The notes under the pieces were generated by a model. That model was not told the origin of the DNA and did no database searches. It saw only the letters and a program-made list of their open reading frames with translations. The translations under genes were made by a program, and so were the position numbers. From Prillingera fragicola (taxonomy: Eukaryota > Basidiomycota > Tremellomycetes > Trichosporonales > Trichosporonaceae): a DNA stretch of 64,000 nt. The stretch is from NCBI GenBank assembly GCA_002335605.1, contig BEDY01000002.1, positions 310,001 to 374,000 of the forward strand, given 5' to 3'. Below, piece after piece: positions 40,822 to 52,570 of this stretch; positions within the stretch are counted from its first letter, which is position 1; every line of letters starts with the position of its first letter.

Positions 40822-42646
40822 CTACGGGGGACCGTAGCTCCAGATCCTGGCGTGGCAGTCGCCCGAGCCAGACGCAAGCAGGCCGCCCGAACGTGCGAGG
40901 TCGATCGAAATGACAGAGTTCTTGTGACCCTGCAGCATAAACTGGGCCTGTCCAGTGGCAATGTTCCAGAACTGGATCGAGCGGTCCTTGGAACCAGACA
41001 CAACCCACTGCCCGTCGGGCGATATCGCGACTGAAAGAACGTAGTCCTGGTTGTCAGAAAACAAATTCAGCACAATAACCCACCTTGTGACCATTGAGCG
41101 TCGACGCGCATGTGCCGAGACCCTTCTCAACAGAGTCCTTGGATCCGGGAGGAGCCTGGTCGAGCGCGCGCTTGGTCTGCGACAGGTCCCAGACACGCAG
41201 AGTGCGGTCGAGAGAGCCAGAGACGAGGCACTTGCCGTCGGGCGAGAAGGCGACACTGTAGACCGAGTCCTTGTGACCTTTGAGGCGCTCAACCTGCTGG
41301 CCGGTCTGGACGTTCCAGACGCGGACCATCGTGTCGAGGGATCCTGCAGCAACAAGCTTGCCATCTGGGGAGAGGGCGACTGAGGTGATGCCAGCGTCGA
41401 TGGGACCCTGCTCGTTGTGGATGAAGTCCTCGATGCGCAGGTCAAAGACGCAGATGCCCTTCTCAATGTCCCATACACGCGCCGACTTATCTCCAGAGCC
41501 AGAGACAAGGAAGCGGCCGTCGCGCGAAAAGTCGAGCGAATAGATCTCCTGCATGTGGCCCTGGAGCAGGTGACGGATGCGCTGCTGCTTAATGTCCCAA
41601 ATCTGAATGTCAACGACCGATGTAGTTGCACAAACTCACCCTGATCTGGCGATCCTCGGCACCGGTAGCAAGGTACTTTCCGTCGGGGCTGAAGCAGATG
41701 CTGCGGATATACAAGTCGCCAGTCCTAGTGGCCGACTCGTCAAGGAGAACGCACGTCTTTGCGCCAGTCTTAGTGTCGTAGATCTGGGCCGTGCGGTTGC
41801 AACCGGTTGCCAGCCACTTGCCGTCCTGCGAGAACTTGACGCAGCAAACCACCGTGTCGTGCACGAGCGAGTGAACGAGTGAAACATCCAGCTGCTTCTT
41901 GGACGATGATGACCAGATGGCAAACCAGTCTGAGCCCTCCTTCTTCAGCTCGCGCGACACATTGTCTGGGTCAAGGTCGGACAGGAGCGTGGGAGGGCTG
42001 CCGGGTGCTACGGAGCGCGACTCCTTGCGGTCGATGATGGACATCGGCCTAGGTGGGCCTCCGGGATACGGTGAACGTGCTGAAGCGTCAACTACACTGG
42101 TCTGGCACGTGTCACTAGTCACTCACCAGAGTCACCTCCGTTTAAAGGAGGACCGGGCATCCCCGCCGGGTAGCCTGGTCCACCACGCTCATTTTCCTGT
42201 CCCCCCGGAGCTGGCAGATGGGGCGGAGGTGGGGACTGCGCTGCTGGTCCATTTCCCGACCCAGAGCGCTTGGCCTGGTCCAGGTCGTGACGCAGACGCG
42301 AGATTTCTGCCTCGTACTCCTGCCGAACCTTTGCGTGGGTTCCCTCGAGCTCGTATAGTGTTTTCCTGATCATTCCCAGCTCTGTAATCTGCTGCTGAAC
42401 TGGAAGCGGCGCGTCAGCACTTCACCACGTCGCGTCTGCGATGCACTCACTCTGCGCCTCGTACTGGTCACGCTGCGTCTTCCACTCGCTGCCATCCTGC
42501 ACGACCTGATCAAACTCGGTCTTGATCAAGTCAAAACACTCGCCAAGACGAGACACATATGTGGGTGGGGCGGCACTGGGGCCAGAAGGCGCAGCCGCGG
42601 GCAACCGATGGTGCTGTACGTGTTGATCAATGATGTATTGGCGCAT
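40822..42646 (-). CDS. TUP1: Transcriptional corepressor TUP1
   Basis: General corepressor that with Cyc8/Ssn6 represses many genes. Five exons: 42451-42646, 42127-42399, 41640-42079, 41084-41602, 40822-41046, about 550 aa. The N-terminal tetramerisation helix is present: CFDLIKTEFDQVVQDGSEW, then across the join QQQITELGMIRKTLYELEGTH and KVRQEYEAEISRLRHDL. A Pro/Gly-rich linker follows, then LVHDTVVCCVKFSQDGKWLA opens seven WD40 blades, with GHMQEIYSLDFSRDG, GITSVALSPDGKLVAAGS, GHKDSVYSVAFSPDG and DYVLSVAISPDGQWVVSGS as clear repeats; the end GDCHARIWSYGPP is typical for Tup1. Some 2.6 kb of non-coding DNA lies upstream with splice-like signals (see 43004-43377). Confidence 0.93.
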
Positions 42647-45266
42647 TGGCGGTCCCAGATGATGGAAGAGTTAAAGGAGGGCACAGAACGAATACGACAC
42701 GAGCAACAGGAGTGAATGTCAAAGATGAACAAGCGGTGAGGTAACGAGAGGTGGTGCGCGACGTGTGGGATGTTCGGGGTTGATTTTGAGGTTGATCGGT
42801 GGTGGATGCAACGCAAAGTGAACAGGGTAAGACGGCGTGGATGTCACAAATGGAGATGTCGCGAGCGAGAAGCACGAGCAGAGGGACACACAGTCAGCAT
42901 GAACAACTACATGCGAGACGCGGAATGTGGAGGCGGGCTCTGTCGTGGAGCTTGCCAGAAGGCTGGCGGATGCCTGGCCATGCAGATATGTCTAGTGACT
43001 CACGTTGTAGATGCCTGGGGGTTGCATTAGAGAATGGGGAGTTGCTGATTAAAGACGATGTAGTATGGATTGGAACGCCAAGGGGATATGCGCCGTACGC
43101 TTGCTCCCGACTGATAATTCGGGTTGCTCTGTGCGTCGGGACACGATGGAAGGAGAGGGGGGGTCGTCGAGATGTTGGGGGTTCGTGCTTTCTGATGACG
43201 GTGCTCGCGGTTACAGGTATATGGGGTAGCGAGCTGGATGGATGGGCGAGTTCTTGTGGATGGGGTACGGGGTGGATGGAATGGGATGAGAGGAGAGAGA
43301 CGAAGGAAGGATGCGAGATGGTTTCGACGACGAACAGCAGCGAGAGGGTGTGGTAGGTACGTACGACAATTGCATACCTGGGGGTGGGATCTGGGCATTT
43401 CGACGCAGATTGGGCGCCGCCCTTCCGTCCTAGTCTGCGCCCCTTTCGACACACTAGCGCCAGTCACTGCGTGGCGTCGCGATCGGCCGGCACCTTTTTT
43501 TTTCTTGCTCGCTGGGCAGCTGGCTGGGCTGGCTGGGCTGCTGGTAGGGCCTGTGCCCCTTGTGTCTGGTCCCTCGATTCCACATCCACACCCACCCAAC
43601 CTATCGATGATGATGATGCTTGCTAACATGCTCTGCTCCAGGCCCCGTCCCTTGCTGCTTCTTTTCAACCCCCCCCCCCCCCCCAGTAAGCCACGGCCTG
43701 GTCCCCCGCAATTTGCCAACTCGGCCCAAACTATCCAACCTATATGCAGCCAACTGCGATGCACAAATCGCAAAAAGACGACTAACATCGCACGCCACCC
43801 ACATCACACTGCAAGGAGGGCACAGACCTCCGTGTCCACTCGGGCGCCGCGCACGCACGAACGTCTTGTGTCTGGTTGCAGTAGCGAAGGTCCACCCCTA
43901 ACGCTCGAGCGGAGGGCACGAGCCCCGGGCGCCCGAGCGGGCACCAAACAACGCACCTTCTTCCCCACATTGCCCTCCGCACCCACCTGCATGCACTTCT
44001 TTGTTCCAAAAGAGACATCACCTGCCGCGAGATTCCAAGCTCCAAGGTTTGCGGCCTCGCGGTCGGTTGCTCTACAAAGCTACAGAATGGTCTGTGCACC
44101 ACGCGCGTGCCTGGAATCTCAGCTGCCCCTGCTACCCGCCCTGGTGCCGTACCGAAACCGGGGGCTGCCTGGGCCTGTTTGTGGCCAATGCCGGTCGGCC
44201 GTTCCTGGGGAAGGCAAACCGACGCACGCTCTCGCCCGGGTCAGAACAACATGTGTCGCGGAACGCAACCTCTTGCGGTCGTATCGCTGTTTGCATCGTC
44301 TTCGGGAATGACTGATGCTCTGGAACAGAGTACGCAGCCGTGACAATGGAGAGCTGCTGAGCCCCAGAGTGCTGGGAGACGACTGGCCGCGGGCACCATA
44401 ACAATCAACGCCCCAGGAACGCACAGTAGTGGATCAGTGCGGATCTCCATCCATGCCTCGCTACTCTGGTCATCTGGCCATCTCGTACTCTGGTACACGG
44501 TATAACGGTACATGGAACAAGGGGGCGTCGTACACGCTAACGGCAGCCAGGCCCGTTACGTAAATGCTCATGAACACCTTCTGGAATTCTCCGTATTACC
44601 TAAGACTGTGATCATCCAGACAACGGTCTCGGGTAACTGGGTGTCTGCAATCTCACAAACCGTAGAGCTTGCTGGTAGCCTTGTGGCGGACTGTAACGGT
44701 GGGCAAAAGCTGGACCAGCGACAACAACGACTGGTCGAGCAAGCACTTCTTGATCCAGGTACCTCCGGGGCGGCTGCCGGCATAGTTGTGATATCTGGAA
44801 ATCACAATCCAGACGGGCCGCTTTGGGCCGCTCCGTCCGTCACTCACCCCGCGAGGCCGCAAGACCGGCATCGCGATCAATTGAGAGGCCAATCACTCGA
44901 CAGTTTGTGGATGTTAGAGAAGGTTGGGGAATGCCATAGTGTCGCTTGCTTTGCCGAGTCACGACGACCTGATCTCGGCATCGTTTCGACAACGGTGTCG
45001 TCAGCACACTGGCACTCGCATTCATGTCAGCGTCCTTGTTACTCGCTGCATTCAGCAAAGGGGGGCCTGTACGCAGCACGCGCAGAAAGCCACTCTCTTC
45101 TCAATGTTGAATATCGCATGGGGCCGGAATGCATGCGTACTATGGGACATTACATGGCGATCGTAGATCGTTGATGTGCACCTTCTCTCCTCTCATGCGC
45201 TTGCTTCCCCGCAAGTTTGGTCGTGTACATGTCTGCGTCTGCTCCTACACACTGGCTTCTGTCCAT
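42647..45266. promoter_or_regulatory. Long upstream region of TUP1
   Basis: 2.6 kb without a convincing gene. Minus-strand signals suggest a spliced 5' leader: a donor-like CAG|GTATGC (GT at 43376-43377), an acceptor with branch-like CTAATGC and CCCCCAG ending at 43015, an 11-nt segment (43004-43014), then a donor GTGAGT from 43003. A 16-C run lies at 43669-43684. Open frames of 220-357 codons on the plus strand (43238-44311; 44512-45174) show no motif. Confidence 0.4.
43669..43684. repeat. Poly-C run (16 C)
   Basis: Sixteen consecutive C on the plus strand, the longest homopolymer I noticed in the window, in the TUP1 upstream region. Length may be unreliable in sequencing. Confidence 0.9.
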
Positions 45267-46884
45267 CTAGACCTTGCGCACGCCCAGACCATTCTGGTCT
45301 CGGAACACTTCAAAGCCCGCCGACGCTGCCGATCCGGGCGCGGGTGGGCAGTCTCCCCAACCACCGAGTGACGAGACGAGGTGGCGCTTGCTTCCCGCAC
45401 ACACGCCTGCGAGACCTGGCAATGCCCATAGCTCGGTGAGGCTGACGCTGGGGACGCCAAGCTGCTTGAAAGCAGCAGCCACGGCAGCGACCACCTCGTC
45501 GCACGAGAGTGGTGCGCCCTTAGGTACCAATGCGGTCGTGTTGTGCACGCTCTTGAATGCGAGGCGGTGCGGGTGCGAAGCCTCGCTCGCTCCTCGCATG
45601 AAGGGCAGCTCAACTGTGCGGACCGACCTTGGTGAGCGCATTGGCACACCAGAGGCGAGGCGGAAGACTGCAGTCTGGGAAGCGTAAATGGGACGTGGTG
45701 GCTGACCGTCCTCGGCCGGGTAGTAGGAGGGGCTACTAGAGATTCCAACACCAGAAATCTCGACCGTGTAGCCCCAGTCGGCTGCGGCGGCATTTGCCCA
45801 GTTGTGGAACTCGGCACTCGTCATCTCGCACTTGTGGTCGGAGTGACGGAAGACACGCTCAGTGCGACCAGTTGGGTCCACGAATCCTCGCTTGCCGCAC
45901 TCGTCGTGCATGTGGTCAGGGAACTTTGAGTTGAAGTCAAAGTTGGGGGTGGTGACGAGAAGCAAGCGGGGGCGGTAGGTACCAAGAGTGACAACGCCAA
46001 ATCGAGACAACAGGTTCGGCTCCAAGTGCTCAATGAGCTCCAGAGCGCAAATCGCCTCGAAGCCTTCGAACCGGGCATTGTAGCGCTCAATGTTGCCAAG
46101 CCAGACCTCGGTGCCCATTGGCTCCCATCGCGGGTGCTTTGGCATGGCGCCAGTGTCCTCCTCCTCTGGTGTCTCGAGCATCTTGATGGCCGTGTTCATC
46201 ACAGCAGGATCAAAGTCGACGCCGCCGAGGCGCTAAAAGGAAATGTCAGTAACCAGTCATAGACGTTGATCTCGGAGGCGCCACCAGGGCTGGCGGCCGA
46301 GGCTCCAGCCCCCACTCGCCATAGCCCTGGATAGTTGCGAGCGACCTGTGGGGTTGGGTCCCCGCAGGTCGATGAGCGGACTGCGGCGGTGCCGTCGTCT
46401 GCGGCTAAGGATTCAAGCAGGTACGCACCGAAATGAAGAGCTCGCGCCCGTCGGGAGCTTCGCCCTTGGTCTCCGGGTCGGTAGAGCAGATTGGTGGCTC
46501 GGGAACAGTGGGAGGCGGCTCAACGAGCGTCTGCAAAAGCGAACCAGGACCGCAGCCAATATCCAAAACCGAGCGCACGCCATTCTGGCGCAAGACGTCC
46601 AGAGCCCAGTGTCGCCTCTGTACCCAAAGCCTGAACGCAGATGTTAGCCGGCCGAGCCCAGCAGATCAAGATCACACTTACTCGGGGGTAAAAGTCACTC
46701 CGGTAAAGTCACTGGCCTCAACCATGGACACTTCAGGCGCCTTGGTGGGCTCGGGGAGAGCTGATGGTGATACCAATGGGGGCGACATGGTGGGCGAGTC
46801 TTCACGGGCATTAGGGGCAGAATCCCGCGACGCCGCCGAGGGCAGAACCGAGTCAACCTGCGCAGAAGTTGCCGCTGCTGCCAT
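45267..46884 (-). CDS. HEN1: HEN1-type small-RNA 3'-end 2'-O-methyltransferase
   Basis: Adds a 2'-O-methyl group to the 3' end of small RNAs, using S-adenosylmethionine. Three exons: 46682-46884, 46429-46630, 45267-46232, about 456 aa. A Ser/Pro/Ala-rich lead is followed by QRRHWALDVL and the SAM motif VLDIGCGPGSLLQTL, LGGVDFDP, then the metal site ELIEHLEP (Glu-x-x-Glu-His) and TTPNFDFN. The fourth metal ligand lies in FRHSDHKCEMTSAEF, where the usual HKFEW reads HKCEM. The part after about residue 330 (LAFKSVHNTTALVPKGAP onward) is beyond the methyltransferase core and unassigned. The intron 46233-46428 (196 nt) is long; it includes an open segment, but direct joining is in frame and restores the motif order. 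No RNA-binding domain is seen, as in animal and bacterial Hen1. Confidence 0.83.
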
Positions 46885-49800
46885 ATTCCTTGGGTTGAGG
46901 GGTGGCAGGAGGTATGTGTCGAGGGGGGGATGCACCACTAAGTAGAGGATAAAAGAACGGCGATGGGTAAAGCGATGGAAGGGCGAGCAAAGCCGGCAAG
47001 GGGTGTGGCCGAGGCAAGGAATGCAGGTACGGTCACGGTGGTTGTGGCGTATGTGCCTCGGCCAATGTGGAGTAGCAGTGAGGTTTTTTTTTTATAGGTA
47101 GGTGGCGAACAATGGCCAGCTGGCTCTTGACTGTGTGAAAGAGTGGATATGGTTGTTGTAGCACTGGTAGTGGTGGCGGGGTGAGGTGTTGTGCGGAAGA
47201 GAGGGCGAGTTGAATGCAAGAAGGCTACGCAAGGGTGGTTGTGATCGGATGGGTACAGTGGGCTAGACTGTGCCCGGGTGGCTGCCTGGCGGATCCTGCA
47301 GCGGGAGTTTTTGCAGTATCCTTTTTTTTTGGCTTGTTGAGACCCTCCGTTTAATGAATTCCTAATGAGCATTAGAATCTCATTCACACACAGACTATCA
47401 TTTGGTTTTCAATGAGACTAATACAATTTCCAACAAGCACGTCCTGCCCTTCTGCTGCACAATGCCGCTTCTCATTTTGGTGCCATTCTCAGCACACCGA
47501 TTGGAATATCCTCCCTATGCATCACGCTGCCAACGCAAGTCTGCGCGACAGTTTCTAGCTCCCATGCTTCGCCGCAGCGGCGTTCCTGCCCTCCCCGCCC
47601 CGGACTCCAGAACTTGTGACGCTGAGCGGGTCGGACTTGGCCTGCTCTGCTGCCCACATCAACATTTGAACACCTGCCGGTACCTGCCCACTCCCCCGCC
47701 GACAACAGCGGGCCGACCCTGGCGGGGATTGGGGGTAGCTCGTCGTTCCTTAGCCCTTGTGACCGCGGGGGCCCAGTTTAGCCCTCACTTCTTTAAGCGG
47801 AGTTTTCGGCGACGACCTGGCGCCGACGAGTCTCGAGATGCATGCTACAGGGGTGAGCGTGGGACTCAAGTGCGGCGCTACGAGAGAAGTGGGCGTGTTG
47901 CATCGGCGAAACGGTGGTGAGGTGACCCCGGTCGTCTACAGCACATTCCTGAGTGAGGAAGACAGGCACTGCGCTGGAGCAGCAGCGCACAACGGCGTAC
48001 GCCTTGTCGGTTGTGGGTACACTTTGCGGAAGGGAAGGTCATGACCTCGCTTAGACCTCGCGTACTGCAACGCTTAGTGGTTGGGGAGACAGTGGCCCTT
48101 GCTGAGCGAAGTGTCGCTCTGGATTGGCAGTGACGCATCAGGTCGTACATCCGTTGCTCCTTCATCAAGTTCCTCCCGCGATCGACACGCACTTGAAAAC
48201 GCAATTGTTTTCTCCTTTATGACGCACTGTCTCACTTTTCCAACTGCACAGCACGAATGAGAGTGGAGCGAAATCGACCTGCTCAGTGGCAGTGACACGC
48301 ACGATGATGCATTGGTGGCGGTCAGTTATGCAACCTCGCCCCACAGTAGACGGAGTGGATGTTGGTCCATGGAGGCAAGGTGGCGGCGGTTGAGGGAAGA
48401 CACTATTCATGTGCCCGTGGCGCCACACTGCCAATAATGTTCGACATCAGCTCGACACATTCTGTGTAAGCGATTTGGTTCTGTGCAATGTTCAGCCTAC
48501 AATCTGAGCTGGCAACCGAGTGGTTCGTCGATTTACATCGTCATGCAGTCGAAATGGAAATGTGGAACCAAACAAACACGTAAAGTGTCCAGACCGGCAT
48601 CTGAAATCAAGATTGACGCGCCAGGTGAGATGTGAAACCAGACCACACTACGCAAATTGGGCTGAGACCGAGGAATTGAGGAAACCGCTGGTACAGTGGT
48701 ACAGTGTACAGTGGTACAGTGAGAGGACGCCGCATAGTAGCCGCCACGAACGTCCACGATCCACAACCGCGGTATGAAAGCCGCGCCAAACCGAGACACA
48801 TGCACACACACATGCTTGCTCGCGAGCTCCCGGCCTCGCGGCCTGTTCGTAAACATTTTCGGTCTGGCCATCTACAGCTAGAGCATTCGAGAATGTCTCG
48901 CAACTGACGAACGGCACGCAAGGTTGACTCTGAACTGAATTGTGTGGCTTGCTCTGTCTCACGCATCTGACCGGGTGATCCAGCCACAGCCAGCTGCCAC
49001 ATCCCACCACAGCAACACGACCGTGTCGAGTGTTCCCACGTCCCAGGCTTCTCCCACGCTAAGATCATACTCCCTTTACATGGACGCGCGTACGTGTTCC
49101 AAAGCACACACTTGTTGATTCACAGTCCCCTTCGGTTCCGCTGTCAGCAGGTCAGATCTCCGGCTCGCTCCACGGCAAACTGCAGGAAGGATGCCGCCTT
49201 GCCAGGTACCTCACCCGTTGTCTTGGTTCTGGACCCGCCAAACAAACGAACACACATGCCGCAGATCCATGCATCATTTTGCCCTTGCTTCGTGTCTCGT
49301 GTTCGTGTTTGCGTGTCTCATGCTGTGAATTGGGTGAACAGGTTAGAGACGGGTTTTTCTTGCTGTGCTCGTACGAGGTGTTGCTGTGCTGCGTGTATGG
49401 TTGCCGTAGGAAGCACGTCTGGGGATGTGGGTGCCGCACTTGTCTCCGACCTTGGCTTGCCCACGTCGAGCTTCAAGATCTCGACAGTCTGAAATCCGGA
49501 ACGCGCCGCAGGCCGGACGACTGTGGCATGTGCACTGCCAAAGTCCCTCTTGCGCACTTTACGCGTCACGTACCCGATCCTCCAAGCTGCACGCGTCCAT
49601 CTGAGGTCAGTGCAGCCCCCACTGATCCACGGTGGGGGCCAACAGTAGTGTCGCCTGCCTCACAACGAGCCAGGTCACAACCACTAGGCTGCCACAGTTG
49701 TGCGCCGCAGCACTGCGGCACGACGGACCGCACAGCTCCTGGCCGGCGGAAACTGCTGCCCATCTCCAGCCTCAGGCCCCGCGGTGGCCTTTGCATGGCA

Positions 49801-50376
49801 AGGCATGATGCGCCAGGGTGGTGCTGCAAGACTACGTATATTCTGAGGATACACGGATAAAGAACTCTGAAATAATGTCGTAAGGGGCATGGGCAGGTTG
49901 TGACGTTGCAACGTATCCCACGTCCTACAGCTCACGGCTTGACGTCTCCGCAGTAAGCCTGTGTGCGGTGTTCAATTAGATTCTATTGTTGTTTGCCGCA
50001 GCGTGAACGCGACATTATGATACTTGAATTAGAATTCATCACAATATTTATACCACCACCCTCCAGCTAGGGTGTCAGTGGCGGTGACTTGCGTCACTGT
50101 TGCTGCGCAACCCAGGGCCTCAAAATGAAACACTTTGTTCATACAATGGCTGCATGTGTCTAGCCCTCGTACACGGAGAGAACGATATAGCTAAGGTGTG
50201 GGGGCATCAATGTCCATTAGGGGTTGTCTAGCTATCAACAAGTCATTGCGGTCATAAGGCGCAAGACGGCGGTGTGGTTGTGGTGGTGAGGGGGATGGTG
50301 GTAAATGCGATGCGAAGACAGTCGGATAAACGCGCTATAGAGAAAGGAAATTGTTCTGTCATCATTGTTCTTATGC
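46885..50376. promoter_or_regulatory. Long gene-free region upstream of HEN1
   Basis: 3.5 kb with no supported gene. Contains two T runs on the plus strand (47084-47093; 47322-47330), a short tandem repeat at 48691-48721 and an AT-rich patch around 49970-50055. Frames of up to 190 codons are open but without motifs on either strand. A non-coding transcript cannot be excluded. Confidence 0.45.
48691..48721. repeat. GTACAGTG tandem repeat, four units
   Basis: Four copies of an 8-bp unit, GTACAGTG, the third lacking its first G. The unit contains GTAC and nearly reads back on itself (CACTGTAC), so it may act as a clustered binding site or simply be a microsatellite. Confidence 0.85.
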
Positions 50377-52570
50377 TCAGATCATGAGCATGGGCGCCGC
50401 CACGAACATGCCGACCGCGCAGAGCGCGGCGGGGATCGGCAAGCCCATGACAACACGTGTGGCATGGTTCTTGTGGCCGTCAACAGAGCTGCCAGCTGCG
50501 CCCTGGGTGTCGGTGGTGGTCTCGGCCTCAGGCTCGGGGACGGGAATGACAGTGGAAGCAGGGAGGGCAGCGTTGGCAGCAGTGGGCTGGTCGCCAATCT
50601 CTCCTGATCCGACCATGACAAACTCGCCGAACGAGGGGACACCGTTAGTGACCACGAACATCATGGCAGGTCCGGGCTGGAAGATGTTGGGGCCAGCGGC
50701 GTCACCAGGAATCTGCGAGACATGCAGAGTGGTAACGTTGGTGGTCTGGTCGAGAGTGTAGGCAGTAGGAAGCTCAATCATGCGCTGGCCAAAGCCAATG
50801 GCGTGGGTGTTGAAGCCTCCACGGATGAGGACGACCGACGTAGCGTTGACCTCGGACTCGAGGGTGGTGTTGAGAGTGAGGTCGAACGAGTCGCCACCGT
50901 AGGTGATAAAGTCGGGGGTGCCCTCAAAGGTAGGACGAACCTGGGTGTAGTACCACGGGTACCAGCGCTCAACGTCAGTGCGCGAACGCCACTGCTTGTC
51001 GGTGAAGTCGGCGTTGGGGTTGGAGCCCGCGATGAGAACCGACGAGTCGGGAAGGAGAATGGCAGTCGAGTGGTACATGCGCTCGTTGGGCGAGGGCTGG
51101 AGTCCAGTGCGGTTCCAGCGCGAACCCGCGGGTCCGTTGGGGTTGTAGATGGTGGGGATGTAGACAGGGTCCTGGCCGTACGATTCTCCAAGAGAGTAGC
51201 CCTGGTTTCCGTAGCCGGCAGTACCCATGGCAACACCGTTTCCGTGCCAGATAGTGCCGTCGGGGAGGAGAACAAACTGACCCATCGAGCGGCCCTCAAT
51301 CATCCAGTCGTCCTGGACGTACTGGGGGTTGGGGTCGTCGGGCGAGATGCGGACACACGAGTTGTCGGCAGGGACGTTGGTGACGTTGTAGCCGGGGCCA
51401 ACGTCGTCTCCCCACCTGTTGGTGCTAGAGCCACCACAGAAGAGGAGGGTTGCCTTGAAATCGTCCTTGGCAGTGAGGGGGAGCATGACAGTGGCAGCCG
51501 AGGCGGGGTATACACGGGTGGCGAAGGGCATGTCGGGGAGGTTGGTGGTGTCCTTGGTCTTGTAGTCGTACATGATGGTCTTGAGGGCGGCCTGCATGAA
51601 CAACTTTCCCGAGGGCATGAGCCAAGTGAGAGCGTAGAGGTTGACAGGCAGAGTCTCGGTGAGGAAGGGGAGATTGACGGCGCCCTCGCTGGTCGCAGGG
51701 AAGAACTCGTAGGTGGGGTTGTCCTGAGCGGCAGTGTTGACGTAGCCGCCATTCTTGTCGCCACCGATGACAATGACGGTTCCGTCGGCGAGGGTCTCGA
51801 CATAGGGGTACCAGCGCTTGCCAGTCATCTGGAGGTAGCCTCCAGTGTCGTCGTTGATGTCCAGAGTCTGGGTGCCCTGCACGTACTCGCATGACTCGTC
51901 CGAGCATGGGTCGAGAAGACGGATGGCGGTTCCACCCGCCTGGTTGTGGTACGCTGCCAATTCGGTGGTGGCAACACCGCGAGTGGTAACGGCTAGATTG
52001 GATGTCAGTGGGATGTCACATGGCATCGGCGTCGGAGTCACATGTACGTACGCTGGTTGCCACCAAAGACGGCCCAAGTTCCGTTGCCAAGCACGGCACC
52101 GCCTGCGCAAAAGGTGTTGGAATAGACATCCATGGGGCGGACTAGAGTGATGATGTCAGTGGAGATGTTCATTACACTTTGTGCCGCGCCGCGGAATGAA
52201 TGACCATGTGATCAACAGTGACGCCACTTACTTTGGTTGGTGTTGATGTCGTACTCGACTGCCCATGCAGGGTGGCTGCCGTACCGTCCGTCAATCTGCA
52301 GAGGGTTGTTCTCCGACTTGTCGAGGATGTAGACCTTGGTCTTGGTACCGAGGAACATCTGCACAGTCGTTAGCAAGGCCGTGCACAGTATGCAACGTTG
52401 TCGCAATAGCTCACCATCTGTGCCGAAATCTGGGCGTCTCCAACGGGCTCAAAGGTGAGGGGTGTTCCATTGGTGAGCTGCACAGTGCCCTCGTTGTTGA
52501 CCTTGGCGGCGAGGACGGGAAGGGCAAGGCATGGAAGCAATGCCCAGAGGGAAGCGACGGGGGAGCGCAT
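50377..52570 (-). CDS. Copper radical oxidase, glyoxal-oxidase type, with GPI-type tail
   Basis: Extracellular copper enzyme that oxidises small aldehydes (or alcohols) and makes hydrogen peroxide. Four exons: 52415-52570, 52232-52358, 52052-52141, 50377-51992, about 662 aa. Signal peptide MRSPVASLWALLPCLALPVL. The active site can be followed: Cys in NTFCAGGAVLGNG (cross-linked to Tyr), Tyr in GKRWYPYVETLADG, the Tyr-His pair in NERMYHSTAILLPD, and the second His in GFNTHAIGFGQR. Kelch-like beta-propeller strands lie between (ADGTVIVIGGDKNGG; VLLPDGTIWHGNG), then the C-terminal Ig-like domain (DFITYGGDSFDLTL). A Ser/Thr/Pro stretch and a hydrophobic end (AALCAVGMFVAAPMLMI) suggest GPI anchoring. 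The substrate is not readable; galactose oxidases differ in the Cys context. Confidence 0.88.

Noticed and set aside
43238..44311. 357-codon plus-strand frame upstream of TUP1
   Set aside because: Crosses the 16-C run and is rich in Arg/Pro/Cys without any motif; codon pattern unlike the real genes nearby.
44512..45174. 220-codon plus-strand frame upstream of TUP1
   Set aside because: Somewhat more balanced composition, but no recognisable motif, signal or splice extension. Worth a homology search, not an annotation.
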